Source: Catenovulum sp052056295 (GTDB lineage Bacteria; Pseudomonadota; Gammaproteobacteria; Enterobacterales; Alteromonadaceae). From it: a DNA stretch of 64,000 nt. Location of the stretch: the NCBI RefSeq assembly GCF_052056295.1, contig NZ_CP182493.1, forward strand, positions 1,240,001-1,304,000, read 5' to 3'. This document shows, one piece after another, positions 1-9,634 of this stretch (within the stretch, counting starts at the first letter, position 1; each line of letters opens with the position of its first letter). The notes under the pieces are model-generated. The model did not search any database, was not told the origin of the DNA, and saw only the letters and a list, made by a program, of their open reading frames with translations. The position numbers and the translations under genes were made by a program.

Positions 1-809
1 ATTTTGCTTAAATCAGAACTCCACCAGCTTCCTTCAGCTACAATAATATGGTTATTATCTACTTCACGAATTGCGTTACGCATAGTTACCAACGATGGCA
101 ATAACTCATATTCACGACCGGCTTGTGGTACTGGTTCGTTAATTAAATCGTAACCCCAAACTACAGGTTCGTCTTTGTAGCGATTGGCAATATGACGCCA
201 AATCGTTGCGGCTATTTGCACATTGTTACCATCCCAAAAAGTAACAGAGTCTCTTGGTTGACTGGCATTCGAATTGACATTATCGGCATGATCACCTGGA
301 TTTTGATAACCCGGTGCACCGTGCATATCTAATAATACGTACATGCCATGAGTACGGCACCAATCAATAACACGGTCAAAATATTCAAAACCGTTGTCGC
401 GCAGTTGGCCATTCCACCAAAATAAGTTGTAGTTAAAAGGGACACGAACCGAGTTAAAACCAAGTGCTTTTAAATCAGCAATTGCTTGTTCGTCGACGTA
501 ATTTAACCGCCATTGGTATTCAAAGTTTGCCGCTTTGTCAGCACTGCCAAATGCTGACGATAACTCGTTAAAAAACTGCGTGTGGGTACGGTAATTAAAG
601 TCGCCCATCATCAAGTAACCTTCCCACACTAGCCAGTTACCTAAATTGATACCGCTTAAGTACAGTGGGTTACCATGTTCGTCTATTAGTTTAGTGCCGT
701 TTGTTCTAACAAAATTTGCGTGCAAGCTACCAGTTAATAAAAATGTTAGTGCCGTAGTACAAATCAGTTTTTTTAACAGCTGTCTTGCCTTGTTGTGCGT
801 TGGTCGCAT
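1..809 (-). CDS. Secreted GH5-family glycoside hydrolase (3' end outside window)
   Basis: Retaining glycosidase of clan GH-A, probably an endo- or exo-beta-glucanase; the exact substrate is not readable. The ATG at 809 follows a GGGGG stretch and opens a signal peptide of about 31 residues ending ...GSLHA. The mature part begins with a GH5 first-strand region (LSGINLGNWLVWEGYLM), then FNSVRVPFNYN, a YVLLDMHGAPG strand, and LINEP with the acid/base Glu at about residue 225. The frame stays open to base 1 after about 269 residues, so the nucleophile Glu and the C-terminus lie outside the window. The start resembles the GH5-CBM protein at 16953-19574 (GLNLGNWLMLETWMM), so the two are probably paralogous. 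It lies downstream of the halogenase and receptor genes on the same strand. Family assignment is firm; specificity is inferred. Confidence 0.85.
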   Translation of the reverse strand, partial: MRPTHNKARQLLKKLICTTALTFLLTGSLHANFVRTNGTKLIDEHGNPLYLSGINLGNWLVWEGYLMMGDFNYRTHTQFFNELSSAFGSADKAANFEYQWRLNYVDEQAIADLKALGFNSVRVPFNYNLFWWNGQLRDNGFEYFDRVIDWCRTHGMYVLLDMHGAPGYQNPGDHADNVNSNASQPRDSVTFWDGNNVQIAATIWRHIANRYKDEPVVWGYDLINEPVPQAGREYELLPSLVTMRNAIREVDNNHIIVAEGSWWSSDLSK

Positions 810-925
810 AAAACCCCCATTGGTTAATTTGTGTGATGCGTTTTCCGTGTGTTTAAACGCAACATAAAATTAACAAGGGGGTTGCAATTTAGCGTGCTAA
901 TACCAGCCCAAACCTAAATTAGAAC

Positions 926-946
926 GTTCGAATAGCATGTTCGAAC
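926..946. promoter_or_regulatory. Inverted repeat GTTCGAA-N7-TTCGAAC, candidate operator
   Basis: A perfect 7-bp inverted repeat with a 7-bp spacer lies in the 146-bp gap between the halogenase stop and the GH5 start at 809. A third TTCGAA copy sits at 960-965, across the halogenase end. No T-run follows it, so it is not an obvious terminator. A related arrangement (GTTCTA-N8-TAGAAC) occurs in the gap at 19575-19925. Use as a regulator site is inferred. Confidence 0.35.
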
Positions 947-955
947 CCAAAAACG

Positions 956-2461
956 CTAATTCGAACCTTTTAAAATATCGTCAATGTAGCTTTGGTGCGA
1001 CGGCATACAATCAACAGAAGTGCGAATAACCTTTTGAATTTGCTCGAAACGATTTTGAATAAATTCAGGCGCTAGTCTATCAACTAAAGCATGGTAGCCT
1101 TTTGGGCGCAAACCTTGCCCGTACATCACTTCAAACCAACTGAGTTCGTTAAACATCTCTTGATTAAAGCGGCTAATACGACCATTTTGTTTAAATTGTG
1201 CAATTTTTTGTTGGAGCGTTTCTGGTATATCCATAGTTTTGCAATACAACCAAAATGGGCTGTCGGCACGCTCAGTTACGTGGTAATGCAAAATGATAAA
1301 GTCGCGGATTTTTTCCATTTCAAAATCAATTTGGCGATTAAATTCATCTATATCGGCTTGGGCAAAACCGTTATCCGGAAAGAAACTAAACAATTTTGCT
1401 AAGGTTGACTGAATAAGGTGAATACTGGTTGATTCTAACGGCTCAATAAAACCACTGGCTAAACCTAAGGCTAAACAATTTTTATCCCATGCTTTTGCTC
1501 TTTTACCAGTTTTAAATTTAATCAAACGAGTATCAGTTAACTGCTTACCAGATAGCCCAGCTAATAAGCTATGTTCAGCCTCTGTCTCGTATAAATATTT
1601 ACTCGCAAATACATAACCATTGCCAAGCCGATGTTGCAAAGGTATTTGCCATTGCCAACCAGCCGATTTAGCAATTGAACGCGTATAAGGCACAGGCTCA
1701 CCAACTAGTTCTGATTGGCATGTAATGGCACTATCACAAGGCAACCAATGGCTCCAATCTTGATAACCGACGTTGAGGGTACGACTAATTAATTCACCTT
1801 TAAATCCTGAACAATCTATAAAAAAGTCTCCATTGCAAAACTGCCCTGTATTCAGCATCAGTCCACTAATGTAACCATTGTCTAACTGCTGAACTTGTTC
1901 AACTTTGCCAACAATGTGTTTTACGCCTCGCTGGAGCGCATACTTTTTTAAATACTGTCCGTATAAACCTGCGTCAAAATGATAAGAATAGGCAATGTTA
2001 GATAATGGGGAGTTGCCTGCGTCTACCGAGCGCATAAAGCGTTTTTCGTGACAAGCTAATGAAGCTAAACAATATTGGTCGATATCCTCAGCTTGGTTAA
2101 GCTGTTTGAGTTTCAACCAATAGTGGTAAAAAGGCACACCTTCAAAATCTTTACCAACGTCACCAAAAGCGTGAATATATTTATCACCGAGTTGTCGCCA
2201 ATTCTCAAATTGAATACCGAGTTTAAACGTGGCTTTTGTTGCTCGGATAAAATCATCTTCATTAATTTCTAGCAATTTATTAAACAACAAAATTTGTGGA
2301 ATGGTCGCTTCACCAACGCCAACTGGTGCAATATCTTGCGCTTCAATTAAACTGATAGTGTATTTACTAGTAGGTAGAACTTTAGCAAGGGCTGCGGCAG
2401 CCATCCAACCTGCTGTGCCACCACCTAAAATAGTAATATTTTTAATGCTTTGAATACTCAT
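956..2461 (-). CDS. Flavin-dependent tryptophan halogenase family protein
   Basis: Member of the flavin-dependent tryptophan halogenase family (PrnA/RebH-like), whose characterised members chlorinate or brominate indoles using FADH2, O2 and halide. The start is taken as the ATG at 2461 because GAGG lies 6 bases upstream; an in-frame start at 2512 lacks support. This gives 501 residues. Visible motifs are the FAD loop GGGTAGW (residues 13-19), the conserved lysine region ATFKLGIQFENW (Lys80 equivalent to PrnA Lys79), and the family signature WQWQIP (269-274). The gene lies 67 bp downstream of the TonB-dependent receptor on the same strand, so the two are probably co-transcribed. Halogenase-like genes recur next to TonB-dependent receptors in glycan-degrading proteobacteria and their natural substrates are mostly unknown. 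Halogenation activity is therefore inferred from motifs, not established. Confidence 0.88.
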   Translation of the reverse strand: MSIQSIKNITILGGGTAGWMAAAALAKVLPTSKYTISLIEAQDIAPVGVGEATIPQILLFNKLLEINEDDFIRATKATFKLGIQFENWRQLGDKYIHAFGDVGKDFEGVPFYHYWLKLKQLNQAEDIDQYCLASLACHEKRFMRSVDAGNSPLSNIAYSYHFDAGLYGQYLKKYALQRGVKHIVGKVEQVQQLDNGYISGLMLNTGQFCNGDFFIDCSGFKGELISRTLNVGYQDWSHWLPCDSAITCQSELVGEPVPYTRSIAKSAGWQWQIPLQHRLGNGYVFASKYLYETEAEHSLLAGLSGKQLTDTRLIKFKTGKRAKAWDKNCLALGLASGFIEPLESTSIHLIQSTLAKLFSFFPDNGFAQADIDEFNRQIDFEMEKIRDFIILHYHVTERADSPFWLYCKTMDIPETLQQKIAQFKQNGRISRFNQEMFNELSWFEVMYGQGLRPKGYHALVDRLAPEFIQNRFEQIQKVIRTSVDCMPSHQSYIDDILKGSN

Positions 2462-2528
2462 ATTAGCCTCTACTATTTGGAAAAATAGCGCGCCACTAGA
2501 CCACGGGCGCACTATTGCTTGGGTGACT

Positions 2529-5500
2529 TTAGTTAAAGGTAGCGCGTAACACTAACGCGATTCGGCGGTCTTGAACAAACCACGAACGACCTGCTTCTAT
2601 GCCTGAATCATCCAGCTGCATTAAGGTTTCAGACTGAGTACCTAGCAAATTAGTACCTTGAATACCTACAGTTACGTTTTCAAAATTATAGAAAACCGAT
2701 GCATCCATAAAACCTACATCGTCATACCAAAGTGGGAATTTACTGATAACATCACGCGTAGTTAACAAATACTTTGAACGCCAGTTATAAGCAATACGGG
2801 CTGACCAATCGTATTTTTCATACATAGCAACCAAGTTAACTGTATGCTCAGATTGACCTTGTAATGGCACACTGTCCAAAGTAACACGCGCACCTGTGTC
2901 GGTATCACCTCCAACAAAATCAGCGTCGTCTAATGGTACTTCGTTGTTTGGCACACCACTGGCTTTAATATGTGTATAGTTAGCTTGCACACCTAAACCA
3001 TCAAATGGCGCAGGTAAGTCAGTGAAAAATTGTTGATACGCAAACTCAACCCCTTTCATTTCCCCCTTGCCACCATTGCGAGTTGCAGTTACATCAAAGC
3101 TTCGGCTTACCCCAGTTTCTGGGTTAACAAAGGTTCTTGGGTATGCGCCGTGGATGAAGAAGTTTTCTAAATCTTTGTAGAATAAAGTTGTAGTTAACGA
3201 GCCTGCATCGTCGAAATACCATTCTAATGACAAGTCATATTGAATAGATTCCATAGGCTTCAAGAACGGATTACCACCGTCACCACCTTCTTTTTCAATC
3301 GCAACACCTTTTAAAACACGCGGTTTATCTGGGTCAACCGGCTCACCCGCTAAAGGCTCTTCATACTGAGCTTGAATATCACCACCTAAGGCGATGCGGT
3401 TACGTACCAATTCCATATCTGGATATGCAATTGCTTTAGCCACAGCCGCACGCATAATTAAGTCGTCATTCAACTCAACTTTAACGTTAACACTTGGTAG
3501 TACGGCGCTATAGTCTGCAACTGCGGTATTAGCAACGTCGATATCATTACCAAAAGCACGTTCGTCAGCAGACAGATAATTAGCCGCTTCAGTCGCCCAT
3601 GGGTTGGCAATTAGCACATTAGCGATAGCATCACTTTGAGATAAGCTTGGATCTTGAGCCATCGCATCAGTCACTCTAACTTGAACAAATTCAACTACAT
3701 CATTAATTTGTAACGGTGCGCTAAATCCTGAATCAGCCGGTACTGGAATATCACCCAAATAATCAGGATATTTAACAAAACCTAAAGCTTCACGCTCTAA
3801 ATTAACGTAACGCAAACCAAGGTTACCGCTGATGCGTTTGCCTGCGGCTTCGGTGTCAAAGTCTAAACGTATGTAAGCGGATTTATTGGTTTCAGTTGTG
3901 TCGTAAATTTCACCCGGTTCAAATATGCCATATTCTGCATCTACATTTGCTCTGCCCGGATATGGTGTCCATGTGCCGCTAACATTGCGCGCAACATTTG
4001 GCTCGCCAACACCAATCAGTGATTTAACAAAGTCTTGGGTAGGATGAATTAATTGATTACCAGGAATAGATGCAGCTTCACCATTGTGGAAATCAGCCCA
4101 ATCAATCACTTGGTAGTCGTTTGCATGTTGCGGAATATCTGGCAACCATAAAGCTTTTTCGCCCGACCATTCTGGGCCTAATGCACCCCAGTTCCATTCT
4201 GTTGTTCTAACCACTTGATTTCTTTTTGCAAAACGCACACCTGTTTTAATGGTATGGAAGATACCTTCGCTATCAGGTGTATAGGTAAAGTCTAGTCGAG
4301 TTGCAATTGAGTCGCCTTCTGAACGCTCATAGTGATCCATGGCTGAACGTAACCAGTACGAATTGGCATCAGAAAAATAGTTTTGATCGCCAAGTTGATC
4401 ATCACTAAAACCTGGGTAACCGTCTGGAAACGCAGCGCTATCAGGGTGAGTTTCAAAAGCTGCGTCGTTATTGGCTCTAGCTTGATCACGTAGTCCATTC
4501 CAAGGTTCTGACAAGTTAAGTAGTGGGGGGTTGCCAGTTACATCATATTGCTGCAAAGCATAGGTACCTAACATTACCACTACGTCGTTATCGGCCGTTT
4601 CTGCTTTAACATATTGCAGATCGTAATTTGCTTTTAGGTTGTCGTTTACTTGCCAATCAAAATTAAACGCAAAATCTTCTACTAAAGTGTCAGTCTCTTT
4701 GTAACGTGTTTCTGTTTGGTATTTTTGGCCAAAATGAGAAACAGCATTATCTCCCCAACCACGTGGTACATGGTCAATATTTTTGTCACCTGTACGCCAG
4801 CCGCCTGAGTCGGTTAATGTACCTGCAGCAAATAAACCTTGATCATCAAACTCAAATTCTGTACCCGGCATTGGACGCGTTGTTTTGTCTTGATAACCAC
4901 CTTGGTATTTAAGTGCGTTTTCTGTCCAAGCTAATTGCGCATCAGAGCGTAAGTACTGAAAGCTTGCCAACATTGAATCATTTGGCTTCCACTGAGTGGC
5001 TAGTGCAAAACCTTTACGTGTACGGTCGTCTTCTTTCATTAAAAGATTTGATGCGTTTGGCATCCAAACTTGACCAGAGCCATCACCTACAAAATTTTCG
5101 GCGCCCGGTAAATCAGCTGCGTTGTACATTTGGTATGCATCCGACTGGATACCATGTGATTCGCCATATAATTTTGAATAGGCAAAGTTTACTAACACAC
5201 CAAACTCGCCAGCATCCGTTTGCCATCTATTGCTATATAATGCCGATGCAGTTGGGCTGCTTTTTTCAGCGACATCACCATATGATATGTCGCCACTTAA
5301 CGCGACAACTTGCCCTTTTGAATCGAAAGGTTTGCGTGTACGTAAACTCACTGTGCCGCCAATACCACCTTCTATCATGTCGGCTGTTTGGTTTTTATAA
5401 ATATCTACGCCACCCATTAACTCTGGTGATACATCTTGAAAGTTTAAGCCGCGGCCTGAATTTGCAGTAAATGAGTCTCTACCATTAAATTCACTACGCG

Positions 5501-5864
5501 TAGCTGACATACCACGAATAATCGCGCCGCTGCCCTCAACACTGAAATGATCAGGATCATCTGGGCCGGCAAAACGCTCGATAGATACACCGGGAATACG
5601 CTGCATTGCTTCGAGCACACTTCTATCTGGCAAAGAGCCAATATCAGATGCTGTGATACCATCCATAAAGGTATCGGCATCGCGTTTTAGGGCTTGTGCG
5701 CTAATTAAGTTGGCGCGTAGTCCTTTTACTTCAATTATTTCTGTTTGTTCTTCTGATACTTGTTCACCGGTGGCGTATCCCGATACTGCCAATAAGCTAA
5801 CCACAGAAGAAGCCAACAACGAACGTTTAAATTTAACCTGTGTGTTTGTCGTCTTGTTTGTCAT
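2529..5864 (-). CDS. TonB-dependent receptor, large Xanth-Caul-type
   Basis: Outer-membrane active transporter of 1111 residues, in the size range and style of the TonB-Xanth-Caul group that imports oligosaccharides in alteromonads, xanthomonads and caulobacters. The ATG at 5864 has GGAG 6 bases upstream and starts a signal peptide (hydrophobic LLASSVVSLLAVSGYA). A TonB-box-like segment TEIIEVKG follows, then a plug domain at about residues 50-170 with SLPDRSVLEAMQRIPGVSIE, IIRGM and GGTVSLRTRKP. The remainder is rich in alternating aromatic strands typical of the 22-strand barrel, ending RIALVLRATFN. It is divergent from the AraC-type regulator and followed by the halogenase gene. Given the surrounding GH5 and GH3 genes, a beta-glucan oligosaccharide is the likely cargo, by inference. 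Confidence 0.93.
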   Translation of the reverse strand: MTNKTTNTQVKFKRSLLASSVVSLLAVSGYATGEQVSEEQTEIIEVKGLRANLISAQALKRDADTFMDGITASDIGSLPDRSVLEAMQRIPGVSIERFAGPDDPDHFSVEGSGAIIRGMSATRSEFNGRDSFTANSGRGLNFQDVSPELMGGVDIYKNQTADMIEGGIGGTVSLRTRKPFDSKGQVVALSGDISYGDVAEKSSPTASALYSNRWQTDAGEFGVLVNFAYSKLYGESHGIQSDAYQMYNAADLPGAENFVGDGSGQVWMPNASNLLMKEDDRTRKGFALATQWKPNDSMLASFQYLRSDAQLAWTENALKYQGGYQDKTTRPMPGTEFEFDDQGLFAAGTLTDSGGWRTGDKNIDHVPRGWGDNAVSHFGQKYQTETRYKETDTLVEDFAFNFDWQVNDNLKANYDLQYVKAETADNDVVVMLGTYALQQYDVTGNPPLLNLSEPWNGLRDQARANNDAAFETHPDSAAFPDGYPGFSDDQLGDQNYFSDANSYWLRSAMDHYERSEGDSIATRLDFTYTPDSEGIFHTIKTGVRFAKRNQVVRTTEWNWGALGPEWSGEKALWLPDIPQHANDYQVIDWADFHNGEAASIPGNQLIHPTQDFVKSLIGVGEPNVARNVSGTWTPYPGRANVDAEYGIFEPGEIYDTTETNKSAYIRLDFDTEAAGKRISGNLGLRYVNLEREALGFVKYPDYLGDIPVPADSGFSAPLQINDVVEFVQVRVTDAMAQDPSLSQSDAIANVLIANPWATEAANYLSADERAFGNDIDVANTAVADYSAVLPSVNVKVELNDDLIMRAAVAKAIAYPDMELVRNRIALGGDIQAQYEEPLAGEPVDPDKPRVLKGVAIEKEGGDGGNPFLKPMESIQYDLSLEWYFDDAGSLTTTLFYKDLENFFIHGAYPRTFVNPETGVSRSFDVTATRNGGKGEMKGVEFAYQQFFTDLPAPFDGLGVQANYTHIKASGVPNNEVPLDDADFVGGDTDTGARVTLDSVPLQGQSEHTVNLVAMYEKYDWSARIAYNWRSKYLLTTRDVISKFPLWYDDVGFMDASVFYNFENVTVGIQGTNLLGTQSETLMQLDDSGIEAGRSWFVQDRRIALVLRATFN

Positions 5865-6128
5865 GCTGACTCCAGTTCATTAAATAATATTTTTTATTGC
5901 GTCACTTTTTCTCCAACCTAAATAACGCAACTAAAATTTAACAACTCAAGCATGGGTCAGCGTCCCAAATTCAGTAATATCCTAAGTTGGAACGGATAAA
6001 AGCCGCTGTTGCGCCCAACAAAGAAATCGTTTACAGTTAATTTTATGTTAAATGACATTTATTCACGATAGTCTACACTTTAGTTTTGTTATGCCTTCAT
6101 CGCATATTTTCGAGAATCCAATATTTAT

Positions 6129-7343
6129 ATGAAAGAACTGCTATTTAATTTGCACGACATTTTTTTGTTTGTGATCATTTATACCTGTCTTTTGTTTGCA
6201 ACCTTCTCTGTGTTTGCAACTAAACACTTGCTGTATCCAAGATTATTTTTTAGCGCTTTTTTGCTCTCACAAGCTGCTAGCTCACTATATGCACTTGCTT
6301 TGTGGGGGGACGGCTTTCACCCTTGGGTAGTCGTTAATGCACCTTGGGCTTTTGAAGTTTTGGAGTTAGCTTTGTGGTTAGAAGCACCATTGTTATTGGC
6401 TTATGTTACGCATAGTTTGTACAAACCGTCTAAAATTACGGCTAAGGCGCTGATTTACCTGTTACCAATAACCCTCTATTTGTTCACCTTATTGATGGTT
6501 CACTTGGTATTACAGCCGGCTCAAGACGTGGCCTTTTTAAAATTTTTGCGCTCAGACATAGCCCAATATTATGAACATGTTAGAAATATTATTCGTTTGG
6601 CCTTTGGTGTCGCTGCTTATTTAGTACTGCACAATCATCAGCGCAAAATTAACTTTGCTTATTCAAACTTAGATACTTTGTCATTTCGTTGGTTAAAATT
6701 TTTAGTCGGCGCTTATGTATTGCTCAAACTTTGGGTGACCTTATATGTGGTTATCTATACTTTTGTGTTTACCGTGTTTGGCGGCGATTCTATCAACTTA
6801 AGCTACTTCGATTTAATGGGTTCAATGGGCGATTATGGTCATCTTATCCTTGTATCACTAGTGCTGTATTTCGGCACAGCCAATGCAAGAAATGAATCAC
6901 AGATTAATGAGGAAAGTTTAAATGAGGTGCAGATCAGCACAGCAGAAAATGAACAAGACGCGCGTCCTAGTTATACCGAAGAACAAATCCAAAGGTTAAA
7001 AAACCACATGCAGAGAAAACAACCGTATCTAGACTGCAATTTAAAAATTGAAGATTTAGCCAATCAAGTATCAATACCGGTAAAAACCTTATCCAATATA
7101 ATTAACCGAGAATTTAGCAAAAACTATTTTGAGTTTATTAATGACTATCGCATAGCTGAAGTTAAGACCTTGCTGAGCGATAGTAACAAACAAACACAAT
7201 CTATTATCGACCTCGCATTTGCCGCTGGTTACAACAGCAAATCGACCTTTAACCGCTTGTTTAAAACAGCAACAGGTTTAACGCCTACTCAATTTAGAGT
7301 TAAGCAATTAAATGAGACCAACCCGGCAGCCACCAGCACTTAA
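6129..7343 (+). CDS. Membrane-anchored AraC-family transcriptional regulator
   Basis: Protein of 404 residues with an N-terminal multi-pass membrane region (about residues 8-260, roughly seven hydrophobic helices), then a charged linker and a C-terminal AraC/XylS double helix-turn-helix (about 295-395). The second HTH is visible as IIDLAFAAGYNSKSTFNRLF followed by GLTPTQFR. This architecture occurs in regulators that sense a signal at or in the inner membrane and bind DNA from there. It is divergent from the large TonB-dependent receptor across 264 bp and immediately upstream of the GH5-CBM cellulase gene, so it probably controls one or both. No strong ribosome binding site precedes the ATG. 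The membrane part contains no recognisable sensor domain. Confidence 0.88.
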   Translation: MKELLFNLHDIFLFVIIYTCLLFATFSVFATKHLLYPRLFFSAFLLSQAASSLYALALWGDGFHPWVVVNAPWAFEVLELALWLEAPLLLAYVTHSLYKPSKITAKALIYLLPITLYLFTLLMVHLVLQPAQDVAFLKFLRSDIAQYYEHVRNIIRLAFGVAAYLVLHNHQRKINFAYSNLDTLSFRWLKFLVGAYVLLKLWVTLYVVIYTFVFTVFGGDSINLSYFDLMGSMGDYGHLILVSLVLYFGTANARNESQINEESLNEVQISTAENEQDARPSYTEEQIQRLKNHMQRKQPYLDCNLKIEDLANQVSIPVKTLSNIINREFSKNYFEFINDYRIAEVKTLLSDSNKQTQSIIDLAFAAGYNSKSTFNRLFKTATGLTPTQFRVKQLNETNPAATST

Positions 7344-7358
7344 CCTTAGCTAGCACCT

Positions 7359-7392
7359 CGTCTCAATACGCGATAATCCGCATATTGAGACG
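7359..7392. repeat. 10-bp inverted repeat after the AraC-type gene
   Basis: CGTCTCAATA and TATTGAGACG form a perfect 10-bp stem around a 14-base loop, 16 bases after the regulator stop codon. No T-run follows, so it is a weak terminator candidate. It could instead stabilise the transcript or bind a regulator. Confidence 0.45.
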
Positions 7393-7421
7393 ATAATCCA
7401 TCCTGACACTCCGACAATGTG

Positions 7422-7437
7422 AATGAAATGTTTCATT
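7422..7437. promoter_or_regulatory. Perfect 16-bp palindrome upstream of the GH5-CBM gene, candidate operator
   Basis: AATGAAATGTTTCATT is two 7-bp arms around a TG centre, 59 bp before the cellulase start. Its position and symmetry suit a dimeric repressor or activator site. No other copy was noticed in the window, so the regulator cannot be named. Confidence 0.4.
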
Positions 7438-7495
7438 AGAACAAACATTTTACACACACAAATTATAAAGCGTTCACTAATCATAGGAGTGACTC

Positions 7496-9523
7496 ATGAA
7501 ACAAAAATCCTTGTTCACACGTACAGCACTTGCAAGCACATTTGCAGCTTTAGGCTTAATAGCTTCAGGCAGCGCATTAGCAGTTGAAAAATTAACTGTA
7601 TCTGGCAACAAAGTTTTGGTCGGCGGCAAAGTAGACGCACGTGCCATCGAAGGTATTTCACTATTTTGGAGTAACAATGGCTGGGGTGGTGAGAAATTTT
7701 ACACTGCAGCTGATGTTAAACGAATGAAAGATGAATTCGGTGCTAAGTTGGTTCGTGCTGCTGTAGGCCATGGTGCTGCGGGTGGCATTCAAGACGATTG
7801 GGATGGAAACTTAGCCAAAATGGATACAGTTATCCAAGCTGCGATCGACAACGACATGTATGTAATTGTTGACTACCATAGCCATAAAGCCCATACAAAC
7901 TGGGAATCAGCCAAAGACTTTTTTGCTTACGTTGCCAATAAATGGGGTGGCTATGACAACGTAATTTATGAAATCTATAATGAACCTTTAGCTGTAGATT
8001 GGCACAGTACATTAAAACCTTATGCTGAAGATGTAGGTAACTTTATTCGCAGCATTGACCCAGACAACTTAATTGTTATGGGCACTCCAAACTGGTCGCA
8101 AGATGTAGATATTGCTTCAACCAACCCAGCTAATGTATCAAACATGGCTTACGTAGTGCATTTTTATGCCAATACACACCGTGGTGACAAACGCGCTAAA
8201 GCTCAAACTGCGTTAAACAATGGTATTGCATTATTCGCCACCGAATGGGGTATGACAGACGCAGACGGCGCAGGTGCTATTAACTATGACGAAACTTGGG
8301 CTTGGATAGACTTTTTGCGCGCAAACGGCATCGGCAGCGCTATGTGGTCGTACAATGATAAAGAGTACAGTACTGAAATTCCTGGCAAAGTTGAAATGTC
8401 TTCAATGTTTTGGGCAGATGGCACTTATAAAGAATCGGCACATTTCTTAAAAGAAATTTTAGGTGGTGGCCCAGGTGGCGGTGACTGCACTATAGTTGAC
8501 GGTCCAGCTGATTTATTAGTTGCGCCAGGATCTGTACAAGCAGAAGCATTTGCACAAGCTTGTGGTATTGAAACTGAACCTACACAAGATGTCGGCGGTG
8601 GCGAAAACATCGGTTTTGTTGATGACGGCGACTGGTTAACTTACAACATTGATATGCCACAAGCAGGCACTGCAACTGTAACTTATCGAGTTGCTTCAGA
8701 TGTAGGTGGCGGTGTTATTCGTCTTGAACAAGCTGGCGGAGACGTAGAATACGGCACAGTGACAGTTCCAAACACTGGCGGCTGGCAAACTTGGGTTGAT
8801 GTTAGTCATCAAGTGCAATTACCAGCTGGCAATCAATTGGTTGGTGTAGCGGCACAAACTGGCGGTTGGAACTTAAACAAAATCACAATTACCACTGATA
8901 CTACTTGTACCTCTAATTGTGGCGGTTCAGGTGTAAAAGTTGAAGCTGAATCTTTTGCTCAAGCTGACGGTGTTGAAACTGAAGCAACTCAAGATAACGG
9001 TGGTGGTCAAAATGTTGGTTGGATTGATGCAGGCGACTGGATGACATATAACGTAAATCTTCCTGCAAGTAGCTCTGGTCAATACGAAGTTTCTTACCGT
9101 ATCGCATCAGATAGCGCTGGTGGTAGTTTGAGCTTAGAACAACCAGGCGGCGCTGTTCAATATGGTAGCATTAGTTTTGGTGCAACTGGCGGCTGGCAGA
9201 ACTGGCAAACAGTTAGCCATACTGTTTCTATTCCTGCTGGAACAACTCAGTTAGCCATTGCTGCAACAACTGGTGGTTGGAACTTTAACTGGTTTGAAAT
9301 AAAAGCAGTAGATGGTTCAACGACCCAACCTACAGGTTCAAGCTGTGACGGTGTAGCTGTATATCCAAACTGGCAACGCAATGACGTACCAGGTGGCGCA
9401 AATACTCACCAAGACGCAGGCGACCAAATGGTGTTTGCAGGCAATTTATACACAGCTAACTGGTACACCAGCTCTGAACCAGGCAGCGATGCTTCTTGGA
9501 CACTAGTTGGTAGCTGCCAATAA
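7496..9523 (+). CDS. Secreted modular endo-beta-glucanase: GH5 - CBM6 - CBM6 - CBM5/12-like
   Basis: Extracellular cellulase-like enzyme of 675 residues. The ATG follows AGGAG with 6-base spacing. A signal peptide of about 29 residues ends GSALA. The catalytic GH5 domain (about 30-330) resembles bacterial subfamily 2 endoglucanases: GISLFWSNNGWGG at its start, DYHSHKAH, the acid/base in IYEIYNEP (Glu163) and the nucleophile in FATEWG (Glu250), with MWSYNDKE near the end. Two tandem CBM6-like beta-sandwiches follow (about 345-465 and 478-605), each with an ENIGFVDDGDWLTY-type edge and a GGWQ-W motif. A C-terminal CBM5/12-like module (about 615-675) ends in WYTSSEPGSDASWTLV, typical of chitin/cellulose binding. 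It stands alone between the regulator and a strong terminator. Cellulose or a mixed-linkage glucan is the most likely substrate, by inference. Confidence 0.92.
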   Translation: MKQKSLFTRTALASTFAALGLIASGSALAVEKLTVSGNKVLVGGKVDARAIEGISLFWSNNGWGGEKFYTAADVKRMKDEFGAKLVRAAVGHGAAGGIQDDWDGNLAKMDTVIQAAIDNDMYVIVDYHSHKAHTNWESAKDFFAYVANKWGGYDNVIYEIYNEPLAVDWHSTLKPYAEDVGNFIRSIDPDNLIVMGTPNWSQDVDIASTNPANVSNMAYVVHFYANTHRGDKRAKAQTALNNGIALFATEWGMTDADGAGAINYDETWAWIDFLRANGIGSAMWSYNDKEYSTEIPGKVEMSSMFWADGTYKESAHFLKEILGGGPGGGDCTIVDGPADLLVAPGSVQAEAFAQACGIETEPTQDVGGGENIGFVDDGDWLTYNIDMPQAGTATVTYRVASDVGGGVIRLEQAGGDVEYGTVTVPNTGGWQTWVDVSHQVQLPAGNQLVGVAAQTGGWNLNKITITTDTTCTSNCGGSGVKVEAESFAQADGVETEATQDNGGGQNVGWIDAGDWMTYNVNLPASSSGQYEVSYRIASDSAGGSLSLEQPGGAVQYGSISFGATGGWQNWQTVSHTVSIPAGTTQLAIAATTGGWNFNWFEIKAVDGSTTQPTGSSCDGVAVYPNWQRNDVPGGANTHQDAGDQMVFAGNLYTANWYTSSEPGSDASWTLVGSCQ

Positions 9524-9557
9524 TTAAGTTTTTGTTATTCCCTTGTTGATGTTTTAG

Positions 9558-9583
9558 GCGGCTCATTCGAGCCGCTTTTTTTT
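9558..9583 (+). terminator. Rho-independent terminator after the GH5-CBM gene
   Basis: GCGGCTC and GAGCCGC form a perfect 7-bp stem around the loop ATTC, followed directly by eight T. It lies 35 bp after the cellulase stop and separates it from the next gene. Confidence 0.93.
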
Positions 9584-9634
9584 CAAAAGTCCTCTTTCGC
9601 TTAAAGCTAAACAAATTTTATAGCGGAGTCCCTC

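Noticed and set aside
4913..5470. 185-codon open frame antisense to the large TonB-dependent receptor
   Set aside because: Composition rich in His, Gln, Leu and Arg is typical of an antisense shadow; the receptor frame is complete.
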